From assembly GCF_014199595.1 (NCBI RefSeq), contig NZ_JACHNX010000002.1, positions 310,001 through 374,000 on the forward strand: a stretch of DNA of 64,000 bases, read 5' to 3'. Of the stretch, positions 34,528-43,994 are shown in pieces. Numbering within the stretch: the stretch's first letter is position 1; every line of letters begins with the position of its first letter. The translations under genes and the position numbers were made by a program. Below the pieces are notes generated by a model. That model did no database searches and had not been told where the DNA came from. It saw nothing but the letters and a program-made list of their open reading frames with translations. This stretch comes from Sphingomonas yabuuchiae (GTDB taxonomy: Bacteria > Pseudomonadota > Alphaproteobacteria > Sphingomonadales > Sphingomonadaceae).

Positions 34528-37500
34528 GGGCCGGGCCCTCCTCTTCGCCGGTTCGTGCCTCACGCTCGCGCGCTTCCTCCTCGGCATCCGCCGCCTCATG
34601 GTCATGCTCGCGCGCCAGCCATTTCTTGGCCGCGATGTAGAAGGCCGGCGTGAAGAAGATGCCGAATGCCGTCGCCGCGATCATGCCGCCCATGACGCCG
34701 GTGCCAACCGCCCGACGGCTGGCCGCGCCCGCCCCCGTCGCGATGAACAGCGGCACCATGCCCAGGATGAAGGCAAGGCTGGTCATCAGAATGGGACGCA
34801 GACGCTGGCGCGCCGCCTCCAGCGTCGCCTCGAAGGGTGAACGGCCGCCCTCTTCGTCCTCGATTGCGAATTCGACGATCAGGATCGCGTTCTTGGCGGC
34901 CAGACCGATGATCGTGATGAGACCCACATTAAAATACACGTCCGCCGAGAAGCCCCGGAAGATGGTCATCAACACCGCGCCCAGCACGCCGAACGGCACC
35001 ACCAGCAACACGGCCAGCGGGATCGCCCAGCTTTCGTAGAGCGCTGCGAGCAGGAGGAAGACCACGACCAGCGACAGGCCCAGCAAAAGGCCGATCTGGC
35101 CACCCGCCTGTTGCTCTTCATAGGCCGTGCCGGTCCATTCGAAGCTCATGCCGGCCGGCATCACCTCGCGCGCGATCTGTTCCATCTGCTTCAACGCGGT
35201 GCCGGTCGACTGGCCCGGCGCGGCCATGCCCGAGACGGTCAGCGACGGATAGCCGTTATAGCGTTCCAGCTGCTGCGGCCCGTTCTGCCACCGCACCTTC
35301 GTGAAGGCCGAGAAGGGCACCATATTGCCCTGCGCATTGCGGACGCGGAGCGCCAGCACGTCCTCGGGCGACATTCGCTGCGGTGCATCGGCCTGAAGAT
35401 AGACGCGCAACACATTGCCTTCGCGAACGAAATCGTTGGCGTAGGCCGAGCCGAAGGCGATCGACAGTGTCTGGTTCACATCCGCAATCTGAAGCCCCAG
35501 CGCGCGCGCCTGGATACGGTCGATATCGACGTAGAGCTGCGGTGCGGGGCCCAGACCTTCGGGACGAACGCCCATCAGCGCCTTGTTCTGCGACGCCTTG
35601 GCCAGGATCGCGCCCTGGGCCTGCTGCAACGCCGCGGCGCCCAGACCCGAGCGATCCTCGATCTTCATCGAGAAGCCCGTCGCATTGCCCAGCGCCTGGA
35701 TCGGCGGCGGGTCGAGCGCGAAGATGGTCGCCTCCGGGATCGACTGGACAAAGCCCATCGTCTTGCCGACCAGCGTGGTCGAGTTGTTCTCGGTCCCCTT
35801 GCGGTCGTGCCAGGGCTTCAGGTTGACGAACGAGATACCCGCCGCCTGGCCCTGACCGAAGAAGTTGAAGCCCGCGACCGACACGATGTCCGACACCTGC
35901 GACTGGTCGTGCAGGAACTTCTCGACCTTGGTGATCGCCTCGCCCGTCCGCTCCAGCGTCGCGCCGGGTGCCGCGTCATAGGATACGAAGATATAGCCCT
36001 GGTCCTCGGTCGGCAGGAAGCCGCCGGGGATGCGGGTGAACATCAGGCCGGTGATCACGACGACGACGGCGAACACCGCCAGCCAGCGGACCGGCCGCGA
36101 CATCATCCGCTTCACGCCGCCCGTATATTTCTCCGTACCTCGGCCAAACTTGTCGTTGAACCAATTGAAAAAACGCTGCGGCAGGCCGCGCACGCCCGGC
36201 TTGGGTTCGCGTCGGTCCTCCTGATGCGCATCCTCATGCTTCAACAGGGTGGCGCACAGCGCAGGCGTCAGCGTCAGCGCGAGCACGGCCGAGAAGAAGA
36301 TCGACACGGCCAGCGTCACCGAGAACTGGCGATAGATACCGCCGGTCGAGCCCGGGAAGAACGCCATCGGGATGAACACCGCCACCAGCACCAGCGTGAT
36401 GCCGATGATCGCACCCGTGATCTGGCCCATGGCCTTCACGGTCGCGCGGCGGGGGCTCAGCCCCTCCTCCGACATGATACGCTCGACATTCTCGACGACC
36501 ACGATCGCGTCGTCGACCAGGATGCCGATCGCCACCACCATGCCGAAAAGCGACAGGGTGTTGATCGAGAAGCCGAAGGCCAGCAGGCCGATACAGGCCC
36601 CGCCCAAAGCGATCGGCACGACGATCGCGGGGATCAGCGTCGCGCGCCAGTTCTGGAGGAACAGGAACATCACCAGGAAGACGAGGATCATCGCCTCGAC
36701 CAGCGTATGGATCACGCTGTCGACCGAGGCGGTGATGAACGGCGTCGTGGTGAAGGGCACGCTCCACGTCACATCGGCCGGGAAGCTTGTCTGAAGCTGC
36801 TTCATCCTGGCCGTAACCGCGTCCGCCGTCGCCAGCGCATTCGCACCGCTGGCCAGCTGGACGGCCAGACCCACGGTCTCCTTGCCGTTCAGGGTCAGAC
36901 GGAAACCGTAATTGTCCTTGCCCAGCTCGACGCGCGCCACATCACCCAGGCGTATGGCCGAACCGTCGGGGTTCGCGCGGATGATGATCTGGCGGAACTG
37001 CTCCGGGGTGGCGAAGCGGTTCTGAGTGATGATCTGCGCGGTGAACTCGGCGGTACGGTTCAGCGGCTGCGCACCGATCGATCCGCCCGCCGTCTGGCTA
37101 TTCTGTTCCTGCACGGCGGCCAGCGCTTCCGACGCCGACAGGCTATAGCCCGCCAGCTTCTGCGGATCGAGCCAGATACGCATCGCATAGGGCGAGCCGA
37201 ACAACTGCACGTCACCCACGCCGTCGATACGGCGAAGCTCATTGCGGATATTATTCTCGGCGAAGTTGCCCATCTCGACCGGGCTGGTCTTGCCCGACTT
37301 GGAACTGAGCGTGATGACTTCGAGGAAGCCCGCCGAGCCCTCAGTCACCTGGATGCCAAGCGCGCGAACCTCCTGCGGCAGGCGCGGTTCGGCGCGGCTC
37401 AGGCGGTCCTGGATCTGCGTGCGCGCCACGTCCAGGTCGGTGCCCGGCTTGAAGGTGACCGTGATCTGCGCGGTGCCGTTGGAACGGCTGGTCGACGCCA

Positions 37501-37732
37501 TGTAGAGGAAATTGTCGACGCCGTTCAGTTCCTTTTCGATGACTGCGGTCACCGAACGGTCCATCACCTCGGCATCGGCACCGTTATAGCTGACGGCCAG
37601 ATTGAGCGCGGGCGGCGCGACCGAGGGATAGCTTTCGATCGGCAGCAGCCGCAGCGAAATCACACCGAACAGCGCGATGAAGAGCGCGATCACCCAGGCG
37701 AATACCGGGTGATAGACGAAAAAGCGGTTCAT
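34520..37732 (-). CDS. RND multidrug efflux pump permease (HAE1/AcrB family)
   Basis: A 1070-aa inner-membrane drug/proton antiporter. It opens MNRFFVYHPVFAWVIALFI; TM4 carries the proton-relay pair in GILVDDAIVVVENVERIM. The AcrB signature GGACIGLLAFGFSINTLSLF precedes it, and the pore-domain and docking regions appear in the expected order. A charged C-terminal tail rich in Glu, Arg and Ala is longer than in AcrB. It lies 18 nt downstream of the adaptor gene. The exact substrates cannot be read from sequence. Confidence 0.94.
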   Translation of the reverse strand: MNRFFVYHPVFAWVIALFIALFGVISLRLLPIESYPSVAPPALNLAVSYNGADAEVMDRSVTAVIEKELNGVDNFLYMASTSRSNGTAQITVTFKPGTDLDVARTQIQDRLSRAEPRLPQEVRALGIQVTEGSAGFLEVITLSSKSGKTSPVEMGNFAENNIRNELRRIDGVGDVQLFGSPYAMRIWLDPQKLAGYSLSASEALAAVQEQNSQTAGGSIGAQPLNRTAEFTAQIITQNRFATPEQFRQIIIRANPDGSAIRLGDVARVELGKDNYGFRLTLNGKETVGLAVQLASGANALATADAVTARMKQLQTSFPADVTWSVPFTTTPFITASVDSVIHTLVEAMILVFLVMFLFLQNWRATLIPAIVVPIALGGACIGLLAFGFSINTLSLFGMVVAIGILVDDAIVVVENVERIMSEEGLSPRRATVKAMGQITGAIIGITLVLVAVFIPMAFFPGSTGGIYRQFSVTLAVSIFFSAVLALTLTPALCATLLKHEDAHQEDRREPKPGVRGLPQRFFNWFNDKFGRGTEKYTGGVKRMMSRPVRWLAVFAVVVVITGLMFTRIPGGFLPTEDQGYIFVSYDAAPGATLERTGEAITKVEKFLHDQSQVSDIVSVAGFNFFGQGQAAGISFVNLKPWHDRKGTENNSTTLVGKTMGFVQSIPEATIFALDPPPIQALGNATGFSMKIEDRSGLGAAALQQAQGAILAKASQNKALMGVRPEGLGPAPQLYVDIDRIQARALGLQIADVNQTLSIAFGSAYANDFVREGNVLRVYLQADAPQRMSPEDVLALRVRNAQGNMVPFSAFTKVRWQNGPQQLERYNGYPSLTVSGMAAPGQSTGTALKQMEQIAREVMPAGMSFEWTGTAYEEQQAGGQIGLLLGLSLVVVFLLLAALYESWAIPLAVLLVVPFGVLGAVLMTIFRGFSADVYFNVGLITIIGLAAKNAILIVEFAIEDEEGGRSPFEATLEAARQRLRPILMTSLAFILGMVPLFIATGAGAASRRAVGTGVMGGMIAATAFGIFFTPAFYIAAKKWLAREHDHEAADAEEEAREREARTGEEEGPAHA

Positions 37733-37750
37733 GATGCTCTACTCCGGCGA

Positions 37751-38938
37751 TCAGCGGCCTGTGGCAGGCTGACCGCCCGCCTGCCCCTGTGCCTGCGCGC
37801 CGCCGGGCTGCCCCGGTTGCCCGATGCGGACCTTCTGGCCCGGCTGTACCTTCTGCCAGCCCTCGGTGATGACCTTCTCGCCCGGGTTCAGACCGGACAG
37901 GATCACCCAGTTGCTGCCGACCTGACCGCCCAGCGTGACCGGGCGCGACTGGACCGTACCTGAAGCATCGACCACCATGACCGAGGCTGCCTGGTTGCTT
38001 AGCTGGACTGCGCGCTGCGGCACCGAGATGCCGTTGCGGATCGTGCCTGCATTCACATGCGCGCGGACGAACTGTCCGGGCAGCAGGGCGCGGGTCGGGT
38101 TGGGGAAGCGTGCACGCAGTTGCTGGCTACCGGTCGTCGGATCCACCGTCTGCCCGGCAAAGTCGAGCTGGCCGGTCGGACCATATTCTGATCCGTCCTC
38201 CAGCGTCAGGCGCACGGTGATGTGCGACAGGTCGGGTAGCGCCAGACCACCTGAACGCGCCTGCTGGATCAACTCGCTCAGCGCCGCGCTCGACTGGGTG
38301 AAGACGGCGTAGATCGGCGAGAGCTGGTCGACCTGGGTCAGCGGCGTCGCCTGGGTCGCGCTGACCAGTGCGCCCTCGGTCACCTGCGCGCGACCGACGC
38401 GACCGGCGATGGGCGCGCGGACGATGGTGTAGCTCAGCTGCAACTGCGCACGCGACAAGGCGGCGCGAGCATCGGCGACGCTGGCATCCGCCTGGCGCAG
38501 CGTCGACTGGGCCGCGTCGAACTCCTGCGCGCTGACCGCGCGTTCCGACACCAGCGGCTGGTAACGGCGGACGATAGATGCGGCGTTCACCCGTGCCGCC
38601 TCGGCCCGTGCCAGCGCAGCCTGGGCCTGTTGCACCTGCGCGCGATAATCGCGCTGGTCGATGCGGAACAGAGGCTGACCCTCGGCTACGTCGGTGCCTT
38701 CGCGGTACAGCCGCGCCTCGACGATACCGTCGGTCCGGGCCCGGACCTCGGCGGTGCGGATCGCCTCGATCCGGCCGGGCAGCTCGATGATGTTGGGAAC
38801 GGCAGCAGACTGAACGGTGATTGCGGTGACGAGGGGCGGTGGCGGAGCAGCCTGTTGCTGCTGCGACGCTTCCTGCCCGCACGCCACCAGCGCCAATGCC
38901 ATCGCGAGCGACGACCCCAGGACGGTAAATTTGGACAT
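37751..38938 (-). CDS. RND efflux periplasmic adaptor lipoprotein
   Basis: Membrane-fusion protein of 395 aa linking pump and channel. It has a lipobox LVAC near residue 20, the lipoyl half-motif ELPGRIEAIRTAEVRARTDGIV, an alpha-hairpin of about 60 residues (QAQAALARAEAARVNAASIVRRYQ), then YTIVRAPIAGRVGRAQVTEG. The C-terminal tail is Gly/Gln-rich (QPGQPGGAQAQG). First gene of the operon, divergent from a TetR regulator. An upstream in-frame start would extend into the operator region and was not used. Confidence 0.92.
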   Translation of the reverse strand: MSKFTVLGSSLAMALALVACGQEASQQQQAAPPPPLVTAITVQSAAVPNIIELPGRIEAIRTAEVRARTDGIVEARLYREGTDVAEGQPLFRIDQRDYRAQVQQAQAALARAEAARVNAASIVRRYQPLVSERAVSAQEFDAAQSTLRQADASVADARAALSRAQLQLSYTIVRAPIAGRVGRAQVTEGALVSATQATPLTQVDQLSPIYAVFTQSSAALSELIQQARSGGLALPDLSHITVRLTLEDGSEYGPTGQLDFAGQTVDPTTGSQQLRARFPNPTRALLPGQFVRAHVNAGTIRNGISVPQRAVQLSNQAASVMVVDASGTVQSRPVTLGGQVGSNWVILSGLNPGEKVITEGWQKVQPGQKVRIGQPGQPGGAQAQGQAGGQPATGR

Positions 38939-38960
38939 CCCGTGAAACTCCCTGAAGCAC

Positions 38961-38976
38961 ATGACGTTTCGGTCAT
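38961..38976. promoter_or_regulatory. Inverted repeat upstream of the efflux adaptor gene
   Basis: ATGAC and GTCAT flank a 6-nt spacer in the 128-bp space between the efflux operon and tetR. Candidate secondary operator half-site pair near the adaptor start. Confidence 0.35.
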
Positions 38977-38991
38977 TAAGTTCCCCTGTAC

Positions 38992-39005
38992 TTCGCACCT
39001 GCGAA
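38992..39005. promoter_or_regulatory. Candidate TetR-family operator palindrome
   Basis: TTCGCA-CC-TGCGAA is a perfect palindrome with a 2-nt spacer in the divergent promoter region. GCACCT inside it also pairs with AGGTGC at 39018-39023. This is the likely site where the neighbouring TetR-type repressor controls both itself and the pump. Confidence 0.55.
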
Positions 39006-39066
39006 AAAGCAACGACCAGGTGCAATTAAATTTGACCAATGCCGTGGGAGGACGCAAGAGGGGAAT

Positions 39067-39699
39067 ATGACAGTCACGAAACGGACCGCCGGACGCCCGA
39101 CCCGCGAGCAGGCGCAGCATATTGACGATATCATTCTTTCCGGCGCGCGAGAGGCGTTCTGCAGCCGCGGAATCGAGGGCACCTCGATGGAAGAAATTGC
39201 CTTATCCGTGGGGGTTAGCAAGCATACCATCTATCGCCGCTACGCAGGCAAGATGGCACTGCTCGACGCGGTGGTGACGCGCGACCTCGACCGGCTGAAC
39301 CAGACCATGCTGGACGACAGCAGCGGGGCCAATCCGTTGGAGCGGTTGAAGAATTCCGCCCGCCGCTTCTTCTTTTTCTGTGTCCAGCCGGACTCGGTCC
39401 GGTTCATGGCTTTTCTGACATCGGAGGCGATTTTCTCCGAAGAATTGCGTCAGCGATTCGCGACCTGGGATCGCGTGCTGGCCGATCCGATCATCGCCTG
39501 CATCCAGGCGTCGCAGGATGCCGGGCTGTTGCGGCGTGACGACAGCGCGCTGGCGCTGTTCAGTTTGCTGGCCGACATTCTCGACGGACCAAGCCGCCGG
39601 ATGCAGTTCGATCTCCCCGACCCCTTCAACGGCATGACGCCGGACGCCTTTTTCGAGCATCGCTGGTCCGTGTTCCTGAAGGTCGCGACGGCGGGTTGA
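39067..39699 (+). CDS. TetR/AcrR-family repressor of the RND pump
   Basis: A 210-aa regulator. The N-terminal HTH lies at about residues 20-65: AREAFCSRGIEGTSMEEIA, then GVSKHTIYRRYAGKMALLDAVV. The C-terminal ligand-binding part resembles AcrR-type C-terminal domains found next to RND pumps. The gene is divergent from the adaptor gene, with palindromes between, supporting local repression relieved by pump substrates. The start ATG follows GAGGGG. Confidence 0.88.
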   Translation: MTVTKRTAGRPTREQAQHIDDIILSGAREAFCSRGIEGTSMEEIALSVGVSKHTIYRRYAGKMALLDAVVTRDLDRLNQTMLDDSSGANPLERLKNSARRFFFFCVQPDSVRFMAFLTSEAIFSEELRQRFATWDRVLADPIIACIQASQDAGLLRRDDSALALFSLLADILDGPSRRMQFDLPDPFNGMTPDAFFEHRWSVFLKVATAG

Positions 39700-39755
39700 G
39701 CGACGGGGCGCGATCTTCATTGGGAACGCGAGGGTATAGCAGGCGTTGGCGCGCC

Positions 39756-40892
39756 ATGTCCGACGACCTGCTGATCTTCCGCCCCGATGACGTCGATTTG
39801 TCCCGCTCGCCGCTTCGGCGGGGCATAGCCGAGCCGACCTATGTACTGGGGGCGTTTAATCCGGGCATGACCCGGCTGGCCAATGGCAACATCCTGCTGA
39901 TGGTTCGCGTGGCCGAGGCGTTGAGCCAGCCGGTCGATGGTGATCATGTCCGTGCAATCCGCTGGACGACCACTGGTTATGTCCTCGACCGCTACCCGCT
40001 CTCGGCGGTCGACATGACTGACCCCCGCCAGTTCGCCATTCGCGGCAGCGCGCACCGCATTCTCGCCCTGACCTCTCTGTCATGGCTGTTGCCGGTCGAG
40101 CTATCGGCGGACGGCTCGACGATCGTCGCCGTCCACTATGATAAGGCGATCGAACCGGCCGCGACCTGGCAGGATTATGGCGTAGAAGATGCCCGGATCA
40201 GCCGGGTCGGTGACCGCTGGTATATGACGACCTGCTCGGTGTCGGCCGAGCGGCATTCGACGACGCTTCATATCTCGGACAACGGCCTGGATTACCGGTT
40301 GGCGGGCATCATCCTCGACCATCAGAACAAGGACATGCTGTTTTTCGAGGGGTTGGTCGACGGCCGGTTCATGGCACTGACCCGGCCGCTGGGTGAAGTG
40401 TATTTCGCCTATCCCGACGACAGCCCCTTTGTCGGCGGACCGTCGATCAATTTCGCGACCTCGCCCGATGCGCTGCACTGGAAGCCGCTGGAGGCACCCG
40501 GCATCCGGGCGCGCAAGGACTCGGTATCGGCGATGAAGGACTCGGTATCGGCGATGAAGGTCGGCGGAGGCACGCCGCCGATCCTGACCGAGCATGGCTG
40601 GCTGACCCTCTATCACGGTGTCGAGCGGCGCGAGTCGGTCGGCATCTATCGCAGCTTCTGGGCATTGCTCGACAAGGACGAACCCACCCGCATCCTGCGC
40701 CTCGCCGACGATCAGCCGATCATGGAGGCCGCGCCCGAACTGACCGCGTCGATCGCGCATCAGATGTATCTGCCGACGCCGGTCGTCTTTTCCACCGGCA
40801 TCGTCGATATGGGCGACCATTATCTGGTGGCGAGCGGCGAGGCCGATCTGGCCTGCCGCATGACCCGCCTGCCGAAGGGCCTGTTCGCATGA
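39756..40892 (+). CDS. GH130-like mannoside phosphorylase/hydrolase
   Basis: A 378-aa five-bladed beta-propeller protein resembling glycoside hydrolase family 130. FNPGMTRLANGNILLMVRVAE is the blade-one signature, YGVEDARISRVGDRWYMTTC carries the conserved acid region, and GGGTPPILTEHGWLTLYHGV is the family motif. GH130 members phosphorolyse or hydrolyse beta-mannosides. A perfect 21-bp tandem duplication at 40515-40556 repeats KDSVSAM just before that last motif. The gene overlaps the following GH13 gene by 4 nt. Confidence 0.82.
   Translation: MSDDLLIFRPDDVDLSRSPLRRGIAEPTYVLGAFNPGMTRLANGNILLMVRVAEALSQPVDGDHVRAIRWTTTGYVLDRYPLSAVDMTDPRQFAIRGSAHRILALTSLSWLLPVELSADGSTIVAVHYDKAIEPAATWQDYGVEDARISRVGDRWYMTTCSVSAERHSTTLHISDNGLDYRLAGIILDHQNKDMLFFEGLVDGRFMALTRPLGEVYFAYPDDSPFVGGPSINFATSPDALHWKPLEAPGIRARKDSVSAMKDSVSAMKVGGGTPPILTEHGWLTLYHGVERRESVGIYRSFWALLDKDEPTRILRLADDQPIMEAAPELTASIAHQMYLPTPVVFSTGIVDMGDHYLVASGEADLACRMTRLPKGLFA
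40515..40556 (+). repeat. 21-bp perfect tandem duplication inside the GH130 gene
   Basis: Two identical 21-bp copies back to back add seven residues (KDSVSAM twice) without changing frame. Confidence 0.95.
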
Positions 40893-42478
40893 ATGCGCGG
40901 CCCTGGTGGCAGTCGGCGGTCCTTTATCAAATCTATCCCTGGTCGTTTCAGGACAGCGATGGGGACGGCATCGGCGACCTCCGTGGGATCGAGCAGCGCC
41001 TCGATTATCTCGTCGATCTGGGCATTGATGCGATCTGGCTTTCCCCGATCTTTCCGTCACCTATGGCCGACTTCGGTTATGATGTGGCGGAATATCGCGG
41101 TGTCGACAGCCGGTTCGGAACACTGGCCGATTTCGACTCGCTACTGGCCTCGGCCCATGCGCGCGGGCTGAAGCTGCTGCTCGACTTCGTGCCCAATCAC
41201 AGCTCGGACCAGCATCCCTGGTTTCTTGAAAGCCGGTCGAGCCGCGAAAATCCCAAGCGCGACTGGTATATCTGGCGCGAGGCAGTCCCGGACGGCGGCC
41301 CGCCCAACAACTGGATCAGCGACTTCGGCGGCCCCGCCTGGACCTGGGACGAGGCGACCGGTCAATATTATTACCACGCCTTTCTGAAGGAACAGCCCGA
41401 CCTCAACTGGCGCAACCCGGAGGTTCGCGCGGCGATGCTCGACGTGCTGCGCTTCTGGTTCGCGCGCGGGGTCGACGGGTTTCGGATCGACGTGTTGTGG
41501 CACATCGTCAAACATGCGGGCTTCCCGGACAATCCACTCAATCCGGACTGGGACCCGGCGACGGGCGAGATGCACCGGGTGTTCCAGCTCCATTCGACCG
41601 ACCAGCCCGAGGTCCACGACATCGCCGCCGACATGCGTGCTATCGCCGATGCATTCGGCCGCGAAGGTGACGAGCGCGTGCTGATCGGTGAAATCTATCT
41701 GCCGGTCGAGCGGCTGATGCGCTATTATGGACAACATGGCGAGGGCGTGCACCTACCCTTCAACTTCCAGTTGATCGACGCACCCTGGGATGCCCGCCAT
41801 CTGGCGCGGATGATCGCGGAATATGAAGCCGCCCTCCCCCCCGGAGGCTGGCCCAATTGGGTGCTCGGCAACCATGACCGCCCGCGCAGCGCGACAAAGC
41901 GCGGGGCGGCCCAGGCGCGGGTGGCGGCGATGCTGCTGCTGACGCTGCGCGGAACGCCGACGCTATATTATGGCGACGAGTTGGGCATGGAGAATGGCGT
42001 CATTCCGCCCGACCGTGTCCGCGATCCGCGCGAGTTGCGCGAGCCGGGCCTGGGACTCGGTCGCGATCCCGTCCGCACGCCCATGCCATGGGATGACAGC
42101 CCGCAGGGCGGCTTCACGGCCGGTGAGCCATGGCTTCCATTGGGAGCCGGTTGGCAAGCGCGCAACGTCGCCAACGAACTGGCCGGTTCCGACTCTATGC
42201 TGGCCCTTCACCGCGCCTTGCTGGCGCTCCGGCGGAGCAGCCCGGCGCTGGCCATCGGAGCGATCCGGTTGATCGAGGCGGAGGGTTCTGTGCTCGCCTA
42301 TGAGCGCGAACAGGATGGTGAACGCTTCGTCGTCGCGCTCAACCTCGGTACGGAGCCGGCGCGTCTAAGCCTGACCGGCCGCCCCATTCTCTCGACGCTC
42401 GGCAATCTGCCGAGCGATACGCCTTCCCATTTGCGCCCCGATGAGGGCCTGATCCTGAAAGTCGACACGCCCGCATGA
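40889..42478 (+). CDS. GH13 alpha-glucosidase/oligosaccharide hydrolase
   Basis: A 529-aa alpha-amylase-family enzyme acting on short alpha-glucosides or transferring glucose. YQIYPWSFQDSDGDGIGDLRG is the usual opening of the oligo-1,6-glucosidase group. Conserved regions follow: LLLDFVPNHSSDQHPW, GFRIDVLW with nucleophile Asp201, LIGEIYL with acid/base Glu268, and VLGNHDRPR with the transition-state Asp. No signal peptide, so cytoplasmic. It overlaps both neighbours by 4 nt. Confidence 0.9.
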   Translation: MNARPWWQSAVLYQIYPWSFQDSDGDGIGDLRGIEQRLDYLVDLGIDAIWLSPIFPSPMADFGYDVAEYRGVDSRFGTLADFDSLLASAHARGLKLLLDFVPNHSSDQHPWFLESRSSRENPKRDWYIWREAVPDGGPPNNWISDFGGPAWTWDEATGQYYYHAFLKEQPDLNWRNPEVRAAMLDVLRFWFARGVDGFRIDVLWHIVKHAGFPDNPLNPDWDPATGEMHRVFQLHSTDQPEVHDIAADMRAIADAFGREGDERVLIGEIYLPVERLMRYYGQHGEGVHLPFNFQLIDAPWDARHLARMIAEYEAALPPGGWPNWVLGNHDRPRSATKRGAAQARVAAMLLLTLRGTPTLYYGDELGMENGVIPPDRVRDPRELREPGLGLGRDPVRTPMPWDDSPQGGFTAGEPWLPLGAGWQARNVANELAGSDSMLALHRALLALRRSSPALAIGAIRLIEAEGSVLAYEREQDGERFVVALNLGTEPARLSLTGRPILSTLGNLPSDTPSHLRPDEGLILKVDTPA

Positions 42479-43482
42479 AGATCGCGATGATTGCCCCGAT
42501 CGCGTGGCGCACCCCGCCGCGCGCCTATGGCCCCTGGGAACTGGTGACGAGCCTGCTGACCGAAGCACTGGTCGCGCGCGGCGTCGACGTCACGCTGTTT
42601 GCGACGCAAGACAGCATCACCGCCGCCACGCTGGCTGGCCCCGTCCCCGCCCCCTATTCCGAAGACCCGAGCGTCGATGCCAAGGTGTGGGAGATGCGCC
42701 ATCTCGCCGCCGTGTTCGAGCGAGCGGGCGAATTCGACCTGGTCCACAATCAGGCCGATTTTCCGGCGCATGCCTTTGCCGGACTGGTCGACACCCCGAT
42801 GGTGACGACCATCCATGGCTTCTCGTCGGAGCGCATCATGCCGATGTACGAGCCGTATCAGGAACGCGTGCACTATGTCGCGATCTCGGACGCGGATCGC
42901 CACCCCCGCCTGCACTATGCCGACACCATCCATCACGGCATTCCAATGGAGGATTTTCAATTCAATTCAATAGGTAGTGACGACCTTCTCTTCTTCGGTC
43001 GCATCCACCCGGACAAGGGGGTCGCCGAAGCGATTGCCGTCGCCCAGGCCACCGGCCGCCGCCTGATTATGGCGGGCATCGTGCAGGATGAGGGCTATTG
43101 GGAGCGCGAAGTCCGCCCCCATGTCGATGACGACCGCATCGTCTATCGCGGTCCGGTCGGTGGCGCGGATCGCACTGCCACCCTCGGACGCGCCAAGGCA
43201 CTGCTCCACCTCATCAACTTCGACGAGCCGTTCGGCCTGTCCGTCGTCGAGGCGATGGCCTGCGGCACGCCGATCATCGCGATCCGGCGCGGATCGATGC
43301 CGGAACTGATCGAGGACGGGGTGAACGGCTTCCTCGTTGAGAACGTCGAACAGGCGATTGAAGCGGTCGGCCGGATCGGCGAGATCGACCGGGCGACCTG
43401 CCGAAAGGTGGCGGCCGACCGCTTCTCGGTCGACCGCATGGCCGATCGCTATCTTCAGCTTTACCGCTCGATCCTGGGCTGA
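42475..43482 (+). CDS. GT4-type glycosyltransferase
   Basis: A 335-aa GT-B fold glycosyltransferase. The N-terminal half starts MKIAMIAPIAWRTPPRAYGP, with the glycine-loop acceptor region. The C-terminal half has LLFFGRIHPDKG and the family motif DEPFGLSVVEAMACGTPIIA, with EPFGLSVVE the donor-binding E-x7-E. Third gene of a coupled GH130-GH13-GT4 cassette, so it probably builds or remodels the same glycan. Donor and acceptor are unknown. Its end overlaps the convergent marR gene. Confidence 0.85.
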   Translation: MKIAMIAPIAWRTPPRAYGPWELVTSLLTEALVARGVDVTLFATQDSITAATLAGPVPAPYSEDPSVDAKVWEMRHLAAVFERAGEFDLVHNQADFPAHAFAGLVDTPMVTTIHGFSSERIMPMYEPYQERVHYVAISDADRHPRLHYADTIHHGIPMEDFQFNSIGSDDLLFFGRIHPDKGVAEAIAVAQATGRRLIMAGIVQDEGYWEREVRPHVDDDRIVYRGPVGGADRTATLGRAKALLHLINFDEPFGLSVVEAMACGTPIIAIRRGSMPELIEDGVNGFLVENVEQAIEAVGRIGEIDRATCRKVAADRFSVDRMADRYLQLYRSILG

Positions 43483-43931
43483 GCGCGCTGCGCCAACGCG
43501 ACGGCATCGATCCGGTGGAGCATGGTCACGAACGCCTCCAGTTCGTCCGGCGTAAACCCGGCAAATAGCTGCGCCTCCAGCTCCAGCGCCTTGGGCGCGA
43601 CATCGGCGTAAAGCTCTCGCCCCGCTTCGGTCAGGACCAGCAGGTGCGACCGGCGGTCGCCGTCATGCGCGTTGCGGGCCAGAAGACCGCGCCCGACCAT
43701 GGCGATGGCCGCGCGCGAGACCGTCACCTTGTCCATCCGGCTGCGCTCGCACACCGCCGACTGGGCGACCGCGCCCTCCTCCGCGACGATCGCGATCAGC
43801 CGCCATTCGGGAATCGTGAGCCCGAACAGCTGCTGATAGGCGCTGGCGATATGGTCGCTGACCAGATTGGACGTGATCGACAGGCGATAGGGAAGGAAGC
43901 CATCCAGCCGCAATTCGCGAGATCGTAACAT
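43461..43931 (-). CDS. MarR-family regulator divergent from hppD
   Basis: A 156-aa winged-HTH regulator. Its DNA-binding part reads LTIPEWRLIAIVAEEGAVAQ, then SRMDKVTVSRAAIAMVGRGLL, with the wing NAHDGDRRSHLLVLTEAG. It is divergent from hppD across 63 bp. Local control of aromatic amino acid catabolism by homogentisate or a related ligand is a reasonable inference. The 3' end overlaps the glycosyltransferase gene by 22 bp on the opposite strand. Confidence 0.87.
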   Translation of the reverse strand: MLRSRELRLDGFLPYRLSITSNLVSDHIASAYQQLFGLTIPEWRLIAIVAEEGAVAQSAVCERSRMDKVTVSRAAIAMVGRGLLARNAHDGDRRSHLLVLTEAGRELYADVAPKALELEAQLFAGFTPDELEAFVTMLHRIDAVALAQRAQPRIER

Positions 43932-43994
43932 TTGACACCAATTCCCCATTCTGCGATCTGGTAACGGAAGATACTGGATCAGGAGTTGGACGTC

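Noticed and set aside
35111..37963. 950-codon open frame on the plus strand opposite the RND pump
   Set aside because: Arg/His/Gln-rich composition, no domain, and complete overlap with a clear AcrB homologue mark it as a shadow.
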